Assembly: GCA_963729795.1 (NCBI GenBank)
Contig: CAVSPC010000032.1
Location: forward strand, 1 to 64,000
Reading direction: 5' to 3'
Origin: CAWBBA01 sp963729795
GTDB taxonomy: Bacteria; Desulfobacterota; Desulfomonilia; Desulfomonilales; Desulfomonilaceae
DNA: 64,000 nucleotides
Below the pieces are notes generated by a model. The model was not told where the DNA came from. It did not search any database and saw only the letters and a list, made by a program, of their open reading frames with translations. This document shows positions 34,492 to 43,384 of this stretch, piece after piece (position 1 is the stretch's first letter; each line of letters starts with the position of its first letter). A program made the translations under genes and the position numbers.

Positions 34492-35358
34492 CTACTCCGT
34501 GAGAGAATCGGTCTCAAGCCGCTCCCATATCTCTCGTATGCTATTCGCTGCCGGAGAAGTTCCATTCTCGACGACACATCGCAGCTGCACCAGCGCCTTG
34601 ACGACCTGAGGATCGTAGGGAATGCGGCCAAGGACATTAGCGTCCTTTTTTTTGGATAACTCCTCGATCCGCTCTGCTACATCAGGATTTATGTCCCACT
34701 TGTTGATGATGACCGATGCAGGAATCCTAAAGCCCTGGACTAGCTGCAACGCACGTTCCATGTCGTGGAGTCCGGAGAGCGTCGGCTCTGTGACTATAAT
34801 GACATGATCCGCTCCAGTGACCGATGAAATCACGGGGCAACCGACCCCGGGCGCCCCATCCACAAGTATTAATTTGCTTTGCCTTTTCCCGGCAAGTACT
34901 TTTGCCTGATTTCGCACCAGTGCGACCAACTTGCCCGAATTCTCCTCGCCGGGAAACAGCGAAGCGTGAACCATGGGTCCAAAGCGTGTCTGGGAAATGT
35001 ACCAGGTGCCATTCACCGTTTCCTTCAATGTTATTGCCGACTCAGGACAAAGATGAAAGCAGACTCCACAGCCTTCACAAGCCAGCGGATTCACGTGAAA
35101 CTCATCGGAAATGGCATTGAAGCGGCACCCCTCGATACAGGCTCCGCACTTAATGCACTTATCGACGTCGATATACGCCTTGATCCCTCCTCGAAAATCT
35201 TCTCTTTGAATGATTTCGGGAAGTGCAAGGATGTGAAGGTCCGGGGCATCCACATCGCAATCGGCAAGGACTTTGTTTCGGGCCAGATATGCGAAGGCCG
35301 CAGTAAGCGTCGTCTTGCCTGTGCCACCTTTGCCACTGATAAGGACCAATTCTTTCAT
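34492..35358 (-). CDS. Ferredoxin-MinD ATPase (ORP-type), second of a tandem pair
   Basis: A 288-residue P-loop ATPase. It has the deviant Walker A SGKGGTGKTT at the N-terminus, an inserted 2[4Fe-4S] ferredoxin (CIKCGACIEGCRFNAI and CEGCGVCFHLCPESAI, about residues 68-110) and ILVDGAPGVGCPVISSVTGA as the switch region with Cys. Its relatives DVU2103/DVU2104 belong to the orange protein complex of Desulfovibrio vulgaris. The likely role is ATP-dependent handling of metal-sulfur clusters. The start overlaps the stop of the first MinD gene (ATGA at 35355-35358). Confidence 0.85.
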   Translation of the reverse strand: MKELVLISGKGGTGKTTLTAAFAYLARNKVLADCDVDAPDLHILALPEIIQREDFRGGIKAYIDVDKCIKCGACIEGCRFNAISDEFHVNPLACEGCGVCFHLCPESAITLKETVNGTWYISQTRFGPMVHASLFPGEENSGKLVALVRNQAKVLAGKRQSKLILVDGAPGVGCPVISSVTGADHVIIVTEPTLSGLHDMERALQLVQGFRIPASVIINKWDINPDVAERIEELSKKKDANVLGRIPYDPQVVKALVQLRCVVENGTSPAANSIREIWERLETDSLTE

Positions 35359-36224
35359 AGAGCACCCGTGCCGGCTGTTTTTTCCCGGTTGCAGATCAGA
35401 CTTCGGATGGTCTGAATCATCTCCAGGAACAGACTTATGTGCTTGGGGGCCGAAGTCACAAGCAAATCTCCTCTTGCATATCCTTCAGCGATCTTTCGGT
35501 CGTGGGGAATTCTTGCAAGGATCGGGATATCTTTTTGGCCGCAAAAGGATTCCACTTTCGTGTCTCCGATGTCTGCCTGGTTCAATACCACTCCGATGGG
35601 AATGTTGAGCTGAGCAACCGCTCGCACGGCCATGTCCAAATCGTGCAGCCCAAATGGAGTAGGCTCGGTTACCATAATAATGAAATCGGCCCCGGAGACA
35701 GTGTTGATCACCGGGCACGAGGCACCGGGAGGAGCGTCGAGAATGGCGATTTTGGCAGGATTGATCTTTGACTTTACCGCTCTTATGAGCGGAGGAGACA
35801 TAGCTTCCCCAACCCTGAGCACTCCTTGAACAAACTCCACCGGTCCTGCCGATCCGGTTTCCAGGACACCCAGTTCCCGGGCGCCTTCGTGGATAGCCTT
35901 TTCAGGGCAGAGAAGCGAGCATCCCCCACAGCCGTGACACAGTTCAGGGAAAGTGAGGACCTGGTCCCCGATCACGACGATGGCGCTAAAACGACATACT
36001 TCTCCGCATTTGCCGCACAGAGTGCATTTTTCCATTTCTACGACAGGAACCGGAACGTTAACAACTTCGCTGGTCTGAATGATCGGCTTCATCAGGAGGT
36101 GGCAATTGGGCTCCTCCACGTCACAGTCCAACAACTGTGCTCTGGAGCCGAGCACCGCTGCAAGGCTCGTCGCAACAGTAGTTTTTCCTGTACCGCCTTT
36201 TCCGCTTGCAACACTTACAATCAT
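35355..36224 (-). CDS. Ferredoxin-MinD ATPase (ORP-type), first of a tandem pair
   Basis: A 289-residue paralogue of the next gene. Walker A is SGKGGTGKTT, and the ferredoxin insert has CTLCGKCGEVCRFSAI and CHGCGGCSLLCPEKAI. AILDAPPGASCPVINTVSGA carries the Walker B-like Asp and the conserved Cys. The tandem pair is diagnostic of the orange-protein operon type. They probably form a heterodimer. Upstream lies a 200-base gap holding a hairpin, so this pair may be read from the main promoter or from its own. Confidence 0.85.
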   Translation of the reverse strand: MIVSVASGKGGTGKTTVATSLAAVLGSRAQLLDCDVEEPNCHLLMKPIIQTSEVVNVPVPVVEMEKCTLCGKCGEVCRFSAIVVIGDQVLTFPELCHGCGGCSLLCPEKAIHEGARELGVLETGSAGPVEFVQGVLRVGEAMSPPLIRAVKSKINPAKIAILDAPPGASCPVINTVSGADFIIMVTEPTPFGLHDLDMAVRAVAQLNIPIGVVLNQADIGDTKVESFCGQKDIPILARIPHDRKIAEGYARGDLLVTSAPKHISLFLEMIQTIRSLICNREKTAGTGAL

Positions 36225-36398
36225 ACTTTCGCTACTCGCTGATTAACGGCTAATCTCGCGTCTCAGCTTGGATTTCCAGCCACTCCCCCGAGCGGCCGTT
36301 TGTAGGCACATGGGATGAGAAAAGGCCGAACCATCAATTAAGGGTAGGGAACTTAGCTCAACCTTCTCCATCCCCGTCGACGGGAGGGCGCGACATGC

Positions 36399-36424
36399 GA
36401 CTGGGCAGATTTGCGGGCCCAGTC
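36399..36424 (-). terminator. GC-rich hairpin after the NifX-like gene
   Basis: An 8-bp perfect stem GACTGGGC/GCCCAGTC lies 3 bases after the stop of the 36427 gene. No T run follows on the minus strand, so it may be an attenuator or mRNA-stabilising hairpin rather than a true terminator. Confidence 0.35.
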
Positions 36425-36426
36425 GA

Positions 36427-36786
36427 CTACCAATGAGCCTCCACGTCAGGCTGAGTAGAAAATGCTAGCGTCCCGCTTTTGAAACGTTCCAAAGCCTCTC
36501 TTACCAAACCGGATTGCTCGGCGACCACCTTGATCCCCGCAGCCTGAAGAGTCTTGAAGGCATTGGGGCCGCAGTGGCCGGTGATCAGAACGTCAACCTT
36601 CCGGTCGGCGAGTAGTTTCCCCGCTTGGATTCCGGCTCCATTCAGCGCATTGAAACCCTGGGAATTGTCTACAGCCTCAATCAGGATTCCGTCTTGCTCC
36701 ACGATCAGGATGTACTGCGCTCGCCCGAAGCGGGGGTCAATAGGGGAGTCCAGTTCTTTCCCCATGGAAGTAATTGCGATCTTCAT
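36427..36786 (-). CDS. NifX/ORP-like metal-cofactor-binding protein
   Basis: A 119-residue single NifX-like domain (MKIAITSMGKELDSPIDPRF, GIQAGKLLADRKVDVLITGH, CGPNAFKTLQAAGIKVV). The fold binds iron-molybdenum cofactors in NifX/NafY and a Mo-Cu cluster in the orange protein of sulfate reducers. The conserved H-C-G in TGHCGPNA is a candidate cluster-binding site. CAAGGAGAC is upstream of the ATG. The gene lies 16 bases after another NifX-like gene, so two different such proteins are made together. Confidence 0.83.
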   Translation of the reverse strand: MKIAITSMGKELDSPIDPRFGRAQYILIVEQDGILIEAVDNSQGFNALNGAGIQAGKLLADRKVDVLITGHCGPNAFKTLQAAGIKVVAEQSGLVREALERFKSGTLAFSTQPDVEAHW

Positions 36787-36802
36787 GGTTGTCTCCTTGG
36801 CA

Positions 36803-37183
36803 TCACGGCATGAAGCCACCGCCGCAAACCTGGTTCTCGGCTATCAGTTGAAGACGGCCCTGGATCAGATGATCCACCACTGTGCCGACTGTTTCTCCTT
36901 CGGGTCCGTAGTAGACTTCAATCCCCATCTGCCGAAATCCCATGAGAGGCCGCATGCCTATACCGCCGACGACAATTGCATGAGCGCCGCTCTTGTGAAG
37001 AAGATTTACCGGCGCCTGGCACCCTCCCTGGACGTGAGGTGGATTTTGCACCACAGTTACGTCACGGACTTCACCGTCTTCTACATGGACAAGCGTGAAA
37101 ACCTCGCAGTGTCCGAAGTGCCCTGCCCTCATGGCCTCAAGCCCGCCGGGATTCATGGAAGGGATTGCTACTGTCTTTTGCAT
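36803..37183 (-). CDS. NifX/ORP-like protein, second copy
   Basis: A 126-residue NifX-like domain (MQKTVAIPSMNPGGLEAMRA, GHFGHCEVFTLVHVEDGEVR) with NLLHKSGAHAIVVGGIGMRP. The G-H-F-G-H-C motif and the C-terminal QVCGGGFMP differ from its neighbour and may mark a different cluster ligand set. It is placed between the Mrp ATPase and the other NifX-like gene, an order close to the orp operon (Mrp next to ORP). Confidence 0.83.
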   Translation of the reverse strand: MQKTVAIPSMNPGGLEAMRAGHFGHCEVFTLVHVEDGEVRDVTVVQNPPHVQGGCQAPVNLLHKSGAHAIVVGGIGMRPLMGFRQMGIEVYYGPEGETVGTVVDHLIQGRLQLIAENQVCGGGFMP

Positions 37184-37245
37184 TTCTTGATATCTCCTCT
37201 AGTGATATTTCTGCCAGTGTATCCAGTTTCGGCTTGAGACTTCGC

Positions 37246-38157
37246 CTACGCCGAGATCTGGGCTTTTTCGGTTGTGTTGCCCTCGATTGCCGTCTGAATC
37301 TCAAGCGAGAGAGTACGAAACGCCTTCGCAGTTCCTGAATCGGGATTCATCACAGATACAGGGATTCCAGCATCTCCGCCGGTCACCACTGTCGGGTCGA
37401 TAGGAATGGCCCCGAGAAACGGCACCATCAAATCCCTTGCGGACCTCTCTCCTCCGCCTGTCTTGAAAAGGTCGATCCGTTCGCCACAGTGGGGACACAC
37501 CAGGCCGCTCATGTTCTCGACGATTCCCAATGTGTTCATGTCAACAGTGCGTGCAAAGACAACTGACTTGCGTGAATCCAGAAGAGCGACATCTTGCGGC
37601 GTTGTCACGACAAGCGCCCACAAAGGCTTTCCCAACAGTTGCGCAATGCTCAAGGGTTCGTCTCCGGTCCCCGGCGGAAGATCTACGATCAGGTAGTCGA
37701 GCTTTCCCCAATCCACCTCTGCCAGGAACTGCTTGAAGAGTGTATGCTTTACAGGACCTCGCCACACTACCGGGGTGTCCTCATCGGGTAGCATGAAGGC
37801 CATGGACATGACTCGCACATTGTTGGCCGCAACAATAGGGATGAGCCCGCTTTCTCCCATCATGGGCTGCCGGCCGTTAAGGCCCAGCATCTTGGGAACG
37901 TTCGGGCCGTGTACGTCTGCATCCAGTATTCCCACAGACTTGCCCTCTGCGGCCAGGGCCATGGCGAGATTTACGGCCACCGTGCTCTTGCCCACTCCGC
38001 CTTTGCCGCTCATGACTGCGATGCGATTTTTTATTTCAGCTAGCCTTGCTTTCAAAAGTTCTTCAGTATGCTGCTCTTGGGTCTGCGAATCGCAGGTTCC
38101 GGCTGAGGAACACGTTCCGCAAGAAGCCTTGGTTGAACAGCTATCGTCTTTGTTCAT
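37246..38157 (-). CDS. Mrp/NBP35-family Fe-S carrier ATPase
   Basis: A 303-residue ATPase. The N-terminal Cys-rich segment (CSTKASCGTCSSAGTC) resembles the NBP35 type. Walker A is MSGKGGVGKSTVAVNLAMAL, with LDADVHGPNVPKMLGL and LDYLIVDLPPGTGDEPL after it, and the C-terminal CxxC (LVCPHCGERIDLFKTGGG) that bridges a cluster in the dimer. Relatives transfer [4Fe-4S] clusters; the D. vulgaris homologue is DVU2109, partner of ORP. It is preceded by a 203-base gap. Confidence 0.87.
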   Translation of the reverse strand: MNKDDSCSTKASCGTCSSAGTCDSQTQEQHTEELLKARLAEIKNRIAVMSGKGGVGKSTVAVNLAMALAAEGKSVGILDADVHGPNVPKMLGLNGRQPMMGESGLIPIVAANNVRVMSMAFMLPDEDTPVVWRGPVKHTLFKQFLAEVDWGKLDYLIVDLPPGTGDEPLSIAQLLGKPLWALVVTTPQDVALLDSRKSVVFARTVDMNTLGIVENMSGLVCPHCGERIDLFKTGGGERSARDLMVPFLGAIPIDPTVVTGGDAGIPVSVMNPDSGTAKAFRTLSLEIQTAIEGNTTEKAQISA

Positions 38158-38360
38158 GTTTATTGTCCCTACCCGTCTTAAGTTCTTCGTTGCCGCTCGA
38201 TGCGGCCGAGATAATTCGACCTCTCTCCCAAACCGCCGGCGATGTAGTAAACCGGTTTCAAAATGAAATTTAGGGCCATGGGAGCCCGTCCTGGAATTAG
38301 TGCTTACCCGGTTGCCAATTCCGAGACTCCCATGACTCCGAAAGACTCCCTCTAACTGGC

Positions 38361-38687
38361 CTATTCTTTTTTCTCAAGCTCCTCCAGGCGAGCCTTCATG
38401 GCTGCAAGCTCATTCTCCGTGGCTGCCAGTTGGGCCTTCAGAACTTCGGTTTCTTCTGTTGAAGACAAAGGAGCCGCGCCGGCAAAAGGGCCCGAGCCCC
38501 ACCGTGCGCCTCGACCACCGAAGCAGCGGCCTCTTCCTCCGCCCCAAGGAATTCCACCACGACCAACTCCTCGGAAAATTCCTCCCAATACGCTGGTCCC
38601 CCTACCTGCGGGCGCACCGCAGAGCCCTGCGCCCCATCCGGTTCGGGGACCGGCTCCAAACGGCCCTGTTCTATCGAATCCGGGCAT
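38361..38687 (-). CDS. DUF5320-family protein
   Basis: A 108-residue protein, MPGFDRTGPFGAGPRTGWGA at the start, a Gly/Arg-rich low-complexity middle, and a short C-terminal coiled coil (EVLKAQLAATENELAAMKAR). This is the DUF5320 pattern, widespread in anaerobes and nearly always next to NifX-like and Mrp genes. No function is established; the association suggests a role in the metal cluster complex. AGAAAGGAGC precedes its ATG. Confidence 0.8.
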   Translation of the reverse strand: MPGFDRTGPFGAGPRTGWGAGLCGAPAGRGTSVLGGIFRGVGRGGIPWGGGRGRCFGGRGARWGSGPFAGAAPLSSTEETEVLKAQLAATENELAAMKARLEELEKKE

Positions 38688-38712
38688 GATTATGCTCCTT
38701 TCTCCATCGCTT

Positions 38713-39075
38713 TCATGTTGTCTGGCCCCTCCTCCTGCATTTCCCTCGTCCGGGCATGGTGTAGCAAGGATCGCAGATCCTGCCCTCTCTCAAAGCCGCC
38801 AGGACTTCCCGAACGTTTCCGGCAACCCATGGAACCAAGCGTAATCCGTGCCTGCGAATCTGTTCCTCCATCCAGCAACTGATGCCGCCACATACCAGCA
38901 ATTCCACTTTGAGCTCCACCAGACGGGCCGGCCGATACTGCCTAGGAACTGAAGACCAGTCCTCGTTCTGGAGCAACTCATCCTCTTGCGGGTGCTGCAA
39001 GACGATTATCAATCGCCTGCAACAGTCGAAGACGGGGGCTATTCTCCCCTGATGTTCCGGCACCGCCAGTTTCAT
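38713..39075 (-). CDS. NifX-like domain protein, first gene of the ORP-type operon
   Basis: A 120-residue protein with a NifX-like pattern (MKLAVPEHQGRIAPVFDCCR, LVELKVELLVCGGISCWMEE) and a Cys/Arg-rich C-terminus (ICDPCYTMPGRGKCRRRG). It has several extra Cys residues (DCC, CGGISC, CDPC) not present in the other two NifX-like proteins, so it may bind a metal on its own. It begins 24 bases after the -12 element of a sigma-54 promoter and is followed by DUF5320. Confidence 0.72.
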   Translation of the reverse strand: MKLAVPEHQGRIAPVFDCCRRLIIVLQHPQEDELLQNEDWSSVPRQYRPARLVELKVELLVCGGISCWMEEQIRRHGLRLVPWVAGNVREVLAALREGRICDPCYTMPGRGKCRRRGQTT

Positions 39076-39098
39076 TTTTTCACCTGGAGGTCAGTATA

Positions 39099-39113
39099 GC
39101 AACTTTAGTGCCA
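39099..39113 (-). promoter_or_regulatory. Sigma-54 (-24/-12) promoter of the ORP-type operon
   Basis: On the minus strand the sequence reads TGGCACTAAAGTTGC, an exact match to the TGGCAC-N5-TTGC consensus with GG and GC ten bases apart. It lies 24 bases before the ATG of the first gene and points toward it. The divergent gene encodes a sigma-54 activator, which fits. Two TTGCAA-centred palindromes (39191-39198 and 39224-39234) lie 80-120 bases upstream, a suitable place for activator binding. Confidence 0.85.
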
Positions 39114-39260
39114 ACCTTCTTTGGAGGGCTATTTAGCTGGTTTTGGTAGCAAGCCGTGTTCTACTCGGACGGCCATCAGGGGCCAGACCGGTTGCAACAT
39201 GCACCCTTATGAGGTATCCTATTTGCAATTTGCATAATAAGCCAAGATGCCGGGTTCAAC

Positions 39261-40596
39261 ATGACATCGGGAAAAGACCTCAATTCCGCTGAAATGAAGA
39301 TGATTCTCAATTCCATCGCGGACGGCGTGTTCACGGTGGACGATGAATTCATTATAACCTCCTTCAACCGAGCCGCTCGAGAGATAACCGGAGTTCCTGT
39401 CCGTGAAGCCCTCGGAAGGCCGTGCTGCGAAGTATTCCGCGCTGAAATATGCGAGGCTGATTGCGCTTTGAAACGAACCATACTCACGGGCAAACCGGTG
39501 GTGAATCACGCGGTTTTCATTGTGAGAGCCGACGGCAAACGAGTACCCATCAGCATCAGCACGGCAGTGCTCAAGGATGAGCGTGGGCGTGTACTGGGAG
39601 GAGCTGGAAACCTTCCGCGACCTCACCTTAGTGGAAGCTCTTCGCAAGGAAGTCGAAAGGTCGTTTAGTTTTGAGGACATCATCTCCCGGAATCAGAAGA
39701 TGCGCGAGATATTCAACATATTGCCTGATGTTGCCAGGAGCGACAGCACAATTCTGATCGAGGGGGAAAGCGGCACTGGCAAGGAACTCATGGCAAAAGC
39801 GATACACAATCTGTCAACCCGCCGGAACAAGCCTCTGGTCGTTGTTAACTGTGGCGCCATTCCCGACACGCTCCTAGAATCCGAGTTGTTTGGGTACAAG
39901 GCCGGGGCCTTCACCGGGGCGAACCGGGACAAACCGGGCCGTTTTGCACAGGCTGATGGTGGGACGCTCTTCCTGGACGAGATTGGAGACGTCAGTCCCG
40001 CGCTCCAAGTCCGGTTGCTCCGGGTACTCCAGGACCGGAGCTTTCAACCTCTGGGGGGAACCAAGACTGTGATTTCCGATGCCCGTATCCTTGCGGCGAC
40101 GAACAAGGATCTCAAGACCATGATTCATGGGGGCGGGTTTCGTGAGGATCTCTATTACAGGTTGCAGGTTTTCAGGCTCTCGTTGCCGCCTCTGCGGGAA
40201 AGAATCGAGGATGTCCCGCTCCTTGCACAGCACTTCGTAGATCGCTTAAATCGTCTCAAAGGCAAAGACATTGCGGGTCTTTCCCGAGAGGCATTGGCCT
40301 CCTTTATGCGTCACAATTGGCCGGGCAACATCAGAGAGCTGGAGAATGCGGTAGAGCATGCGTTCATACTTTGCCAAGGGGGCCTTATCCGCCTCGGTCA
40401 CCTCCCCCCGGCACTGAGAGACCTCGGCGAAAATGGAGAAGCTCTGGCAACCGGTTTGACCCTTGCCGAGATCGAAGCTCGGGTGATCAGGGAAGCCCTC
40501 GTGAGAAACGGGGGGAGGAAAGTAGCTGCAGCGAATGAGCTGGGTATTGACAAGACGACCCTCTGGCGAAAAATGAAAAAGTATGGGAGCCTTTGA
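39261..40596 (+). pseudogene. PAS-sigma-54 activator of the ORP-type operon, with one extra base
   Basis: The first frame (39261) encodes a PAS domain (ILNSIADGVFTVDDEFIITS, CEADCALKRTILTGKPV) to GRVLGG. Deleting one base (C at 39604) turns GGAGNLPR into GGVETFRDLT, the exact linker of this family, and joins the rest: Walker A GESGTGKE, GAFTGA (GYKAGAFTGANRDKPGRF), Arg-finger region and a C-terminal Fis-type helix-turn-helix (GRKVAAANELGIDKTTLWRK). The whole protein would have about 445 residues. The D. vulgaris counterpart is DVU2106. Everything else is intact, so the shift may be an assembly error; if real the regulator would be lost or made from a second start. Confidence 0.85.
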
Positions 40597-41243
40597 TAGG
40601 CGTACGCTCAACCAAGGGGAAAAGCGCCTTAGCAATTTTACGAGGGTTTCTAATTGTAGCTACTAGGGAATAGTCCGATGAATCGGTGATGTCCGCCACT
40701 GAAGTTGGTATCAAGCTCTCACAAACCTAATTGTTGAGCGAGACAGGCCATGGCGCCCCTAAGGGGCAACACAACGGTAGCCGTGGGTGTGAACCCACGG
40801 AAAAGGTGCAACATTGGTTCCAAGGGAACCTGTAAGGGTCCACCGAATCTCATTGAAAATCGCCATGTTTGATCGACCTCGTTGGGGCCCGTGTTTTGGG
40901 GTCTAGGGGATCACTTGTTCCACGGTTTTCCACCCGTGGCTACTCATGGTACGCCACGCCAGGGCTCGATATCGCCTCTATACCGCTTAGAGAATGGTTG
41001 CATCAAGCTAGCGGAATTGCTTGCCCAATCGTCATGTCTCTGGTATGCACTTAATGTTCGGTTCAGTGGGCCCAACCTACTCGTTTTCACAAATTGAGAG
41101 GGGTAGCGCCTTGCGGAGGATCGTTTTCCTTGCATGGAGGTGGTGCCGTATCAGAGCCGGGGTAGGACTCTCCGTCTTGGTTTCCTGCCAAATGGAACCA
41201 CGAGACTTTGCAATTTCAATCCCACGTGAAGGGAGAAAGGTCG
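40597..41243. repeat. Intergenic region with facing inverted repeats
   Basis: No gene supported. GTAGCCGTGGGTGTGAACCC (40782-40801, then ACGG) and, inverted, CCACGGTTTTCCACCCGTGG (40919-40938, then CTAC) are the two copies of a palindromic element. GCGCCCCTAAGGGGC (40753-40767) is another palindrome. A ribosome site GAAAGG ends the region. Confidence 0.5.
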
Positions 41244-42098
41244 ATGGAAATCAAAAAGATAGGGGTTATCGGAGCGGGGTTGATGGGTGCCGGGATAGCA
41301 CAAGTGGCTGCTCAGAGCGGTTTCGAAGTCAACCTGATGGATGTGGAGACAAGATTCCTCGACAAGGGAATCTCAAACATTGAAAAGAACCTTCAACGCA
41401 TGGCCGAAAAAGGTAAGATGACTGCTTCGGATGCTGCCACGATACGTTCACGCATCACCGGATATTTGTCTTTGACGGATACCGCAAAGGAAGTGGATGT
41501 GGTCATCGAAGCGGTTATTGAAAACATGGATCTCAAGAAGAACATGTATAAAGAACTGGATGAAGCGGCAAGAGAATCTACTGTCTTTGCAAGTAACACC
41601 TCGGGCTTAAGCATAACCGAATTAGCTTCCGTTACTTCCCGGCCCGATCGTTTCATCGGAATGCACTTTTTCAATCCGGTCCCTGTGATGAAACTGGTCG
41701 AAGTGATTCGCGGCATAGCAACTTCCGATCAGACAGTCGCAGTAATCAAGGGATTGGCGGGAAAGATGGGGAAGAATGCAATTGAAGTCCAGGAAGCTCC
41801 GGGGTTCGTGGTGAACCGGATTCTGGTCCCCATGATTATAGAGGCCATATTCGTCTTTCAGGAAGGACTTGCAACTGCGGCCGAAATAGACGAGGGAATG
41901 AAGCTGGGCGCGAATCATCCTATGGGTCCCCTGGCCCTGGCGGACCTCGTTGGATTGGACACACTGCTTATGGTTCAAGAGCATCTTTACAAAGAGTTTG
42001 GCGACCCCAAATATAGGTCGCCGGCCCTGCTGAAGAAGATGGTGCGGGCTGGGCGGTTGGGTCGCAAGTCCGGCAAGGGTTTTTACGATTACAGTTAA
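41244..42098 (+). CDS. 3-Hydroxybutyryl-CoA dehydrogenase
   Basis: A 284-residue short-chain 3-hydroxyacyl-CoA dehydrogenase. The NAD motif GVIGAGLMGAGIAQ is at residues 7-20, the catalytic His is in RFIGMHFFNPVPVMKLVEV and the Glu in the same segment's C-terminal side; the C-terminal helical domain (GMKLGANHPMGPLALADLVG) is intact. It converts acetoacetyl-CoA and 3-hydroxybutyryl-CoA in fatty acid or aromatic degradation or in butyrate synthesis. Start at 41244, after GAAAGG. The next gene is an acyl-CoA dehydrogenase, a usual partner. Confidence 0.9.
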   Translation: MEIKKIGVIGAGLMGAGIAQVAAQSGFEVNLMDVETRFLDKGISNIEKNLQRMAEKGKMTASDAATIRSRITGYLSLTDTAKEVDVVIEAVIENMDLKKNMYKELDEAARESTVFASNTSGLSITELASVTSRPDRFIGMHFFNPVPVMKLVEVIRGIATSDQTVAVIKGLAGKMGKNAIEVQEAPGFVVNRILVPMIIEAIFVFQEGLATAAEIDEGMKLGANHPMGPLALADLVGLDTLLMVQEHLYKEFGDPKYRSPALLKKMVRAGRLGRKSGKGFYDYS

Positions 42099-42211
42099 TT
42101 CGGATCTTTTGCGCAGCGCATCCGTGGCGCCTGCTTGTCCCAAGCGCCGGGGGCGGTCCGAGATCGAAATCCGGATGCTTTGGCGATTAGAGTTTTCAAC
42201 TGGAGGATGAG

Positions 42212-43384
42212 ATGGAAGAAATAGAACGATTCGGCCTGACCGAAGAAGAAAAGATGCTTCAGGATATGGTCCGGCGTCTGGCAAAAGAGAAAGTCGCGCC
42301 TGCAGCCGAAGAGAGAGACAAGAAGGGTGAATACCCGTGGGATATGCTGGAACTCATGAGGGAAAACGGCCTCATGGGAATAGATTTTCCGAGTGAATAC
42401 GCCGGAATGGCTGCGGGTATGATAGCCCATTGCATTGCCGTGGAAGAATTGGCGAAAGTTGACGCTTCCGTGGCACTTATACCGTCATGCCAGGAACTTG
42501 GCGCCCTACCGATAATCCTTGCAGGAAACCACGAGCAAAAAGAGAAGTACCTGACCCCTCTTTCAACTGGCGAAAAGGTTGCGGCCTTTGGTCTCACAGA
42601 AGCAAGAGGTGGTTCCGACGTCGCCGCTCTCAAGACACGGGCCGTAAGGAAAGGGGACAAGTATATTCTGACCGGTTCGAAGATTTTCATCACCAACGGC
42701 GGAGTCGCCGACACATTCACCGTGTATGCTGTAACCGATCCCGACGTGAAGCCTTACAAGGGAGCAAGCGTATTTATCCTCGAGAAGGGAATGCCTGGCT
42801 TCACCGTAGGTAAGAAGGAGAGCAAGCTCGGCATTCGTAGCTCGGATACCAGCGAGTTGGTTTTCGATGAAGTCGAAGTCCCCGTTGAGAATCTTCTGGG
42901 TCAAGAGGGGGACGGTTTTCACATCATGATGAAGACCCTCGATTTCAGCCGGCCGTCGGTCGCAGCTCAGGCTCTCGGGATCGCCGCTGGCGCGTTCGAA
43001 TACGCGACTGCTTACGCGAAGGAACGGGATTCTTTCGGCAAACCGATCATCGCCCATCAAGGCATCTCGTTCAAACTGGCCGACATGGCCATGAAAGTTA
43101 CCGCCGCGCGACAGTTACTTCACAAAACTTGCGCTCTTTTGGACGCTCATGTGCCGAAGGATCTCTCTCGGGTGCCGCCCGAGATTATTCGACACTCATC
43201 CATGTCCAAAGCATTCTGTTCGGATGTTGCCATGTGGACTACTGTTGAAGCCGTTCAAGTGCTTGGGGGATATGGCTACATTACAGAGTACCCGGTGGAA
43301 AGGTTTATGCGCGACGCAAAAATCACGCAGATCTACGAGGGGACAAACGAGATCCAACGGATTGTTATAGCCTCCACCTTGTAA
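42212..43384 (+). CDS. Acyl-CoA dehydrogenase (short-chain type)
   Basis: A 390-residue FAD-dependent enzyme. The N-terminal helical domain starts RFGLTEEEKMLQDMVRRLAK; AAFGLTEARGGSDVAALKTR and YILTGSKIFITNGGVADTFT form the flavin site, and the catalytic Glu lies in QIYEGTNEIQRIV. It is about the size of butyryl-CoA dehydrogenase. It probably works with the 3-hydroxybutyryl-CoA dehydrogenase 113 bases upstream. No electron-transfer flavoprotein genes are next to it. CTGGAGGATGAG precedes the ATG. Confidence 0.9.
   Translation: MEEIERFGLTEEEKMLQDMVRRLAKEKVAPAAEERDKKGEYPWDMLELMRENGLMGIDFPSEYAGMAAGMIAHCIAVEELAKVDASVALIPSCQELGALPIILAGNHEQKEKYLTPLSTGEKVAAFGLTEARGGSDVAALKTRAVRKGDKYILTGSKIFITNGGVADTFTVYAVTDPDVKPYKGASVFILEKGMPGFTVGKKESKLGIRSSDTSELVFDEVEVPVENLLGQEGDGFHIMMKTLDFSRPSVAAQALGIAAGAFEYATAYAKERDSFGKPIIAHQGISFKLADMAMKVTAARQLLHKTCALLDAHVPKDLSRVPPEIIRHSSMSKAFCSDVAMWTTVEAVQVLGGYGYITEYPVERFMRDAKITQIYEGTNEIQRIVIASTL

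Noticed and set aside
34879..35415. Plus-strand frame of 178 codons over the MinD genes
   Set aside because: Antisense to a clear ferredoxin-MinD ATPase; no supporting evidence of its own.
38158..38360. Possible second sigma-54 promoter before the Mrp gene (TGGCAACCGGGTAAGC on the minus strand)
   Set aside because: The GG and GC are eleven bases apart instead of ten and the -12 part is not TTGC, so it does not meet the consensus.
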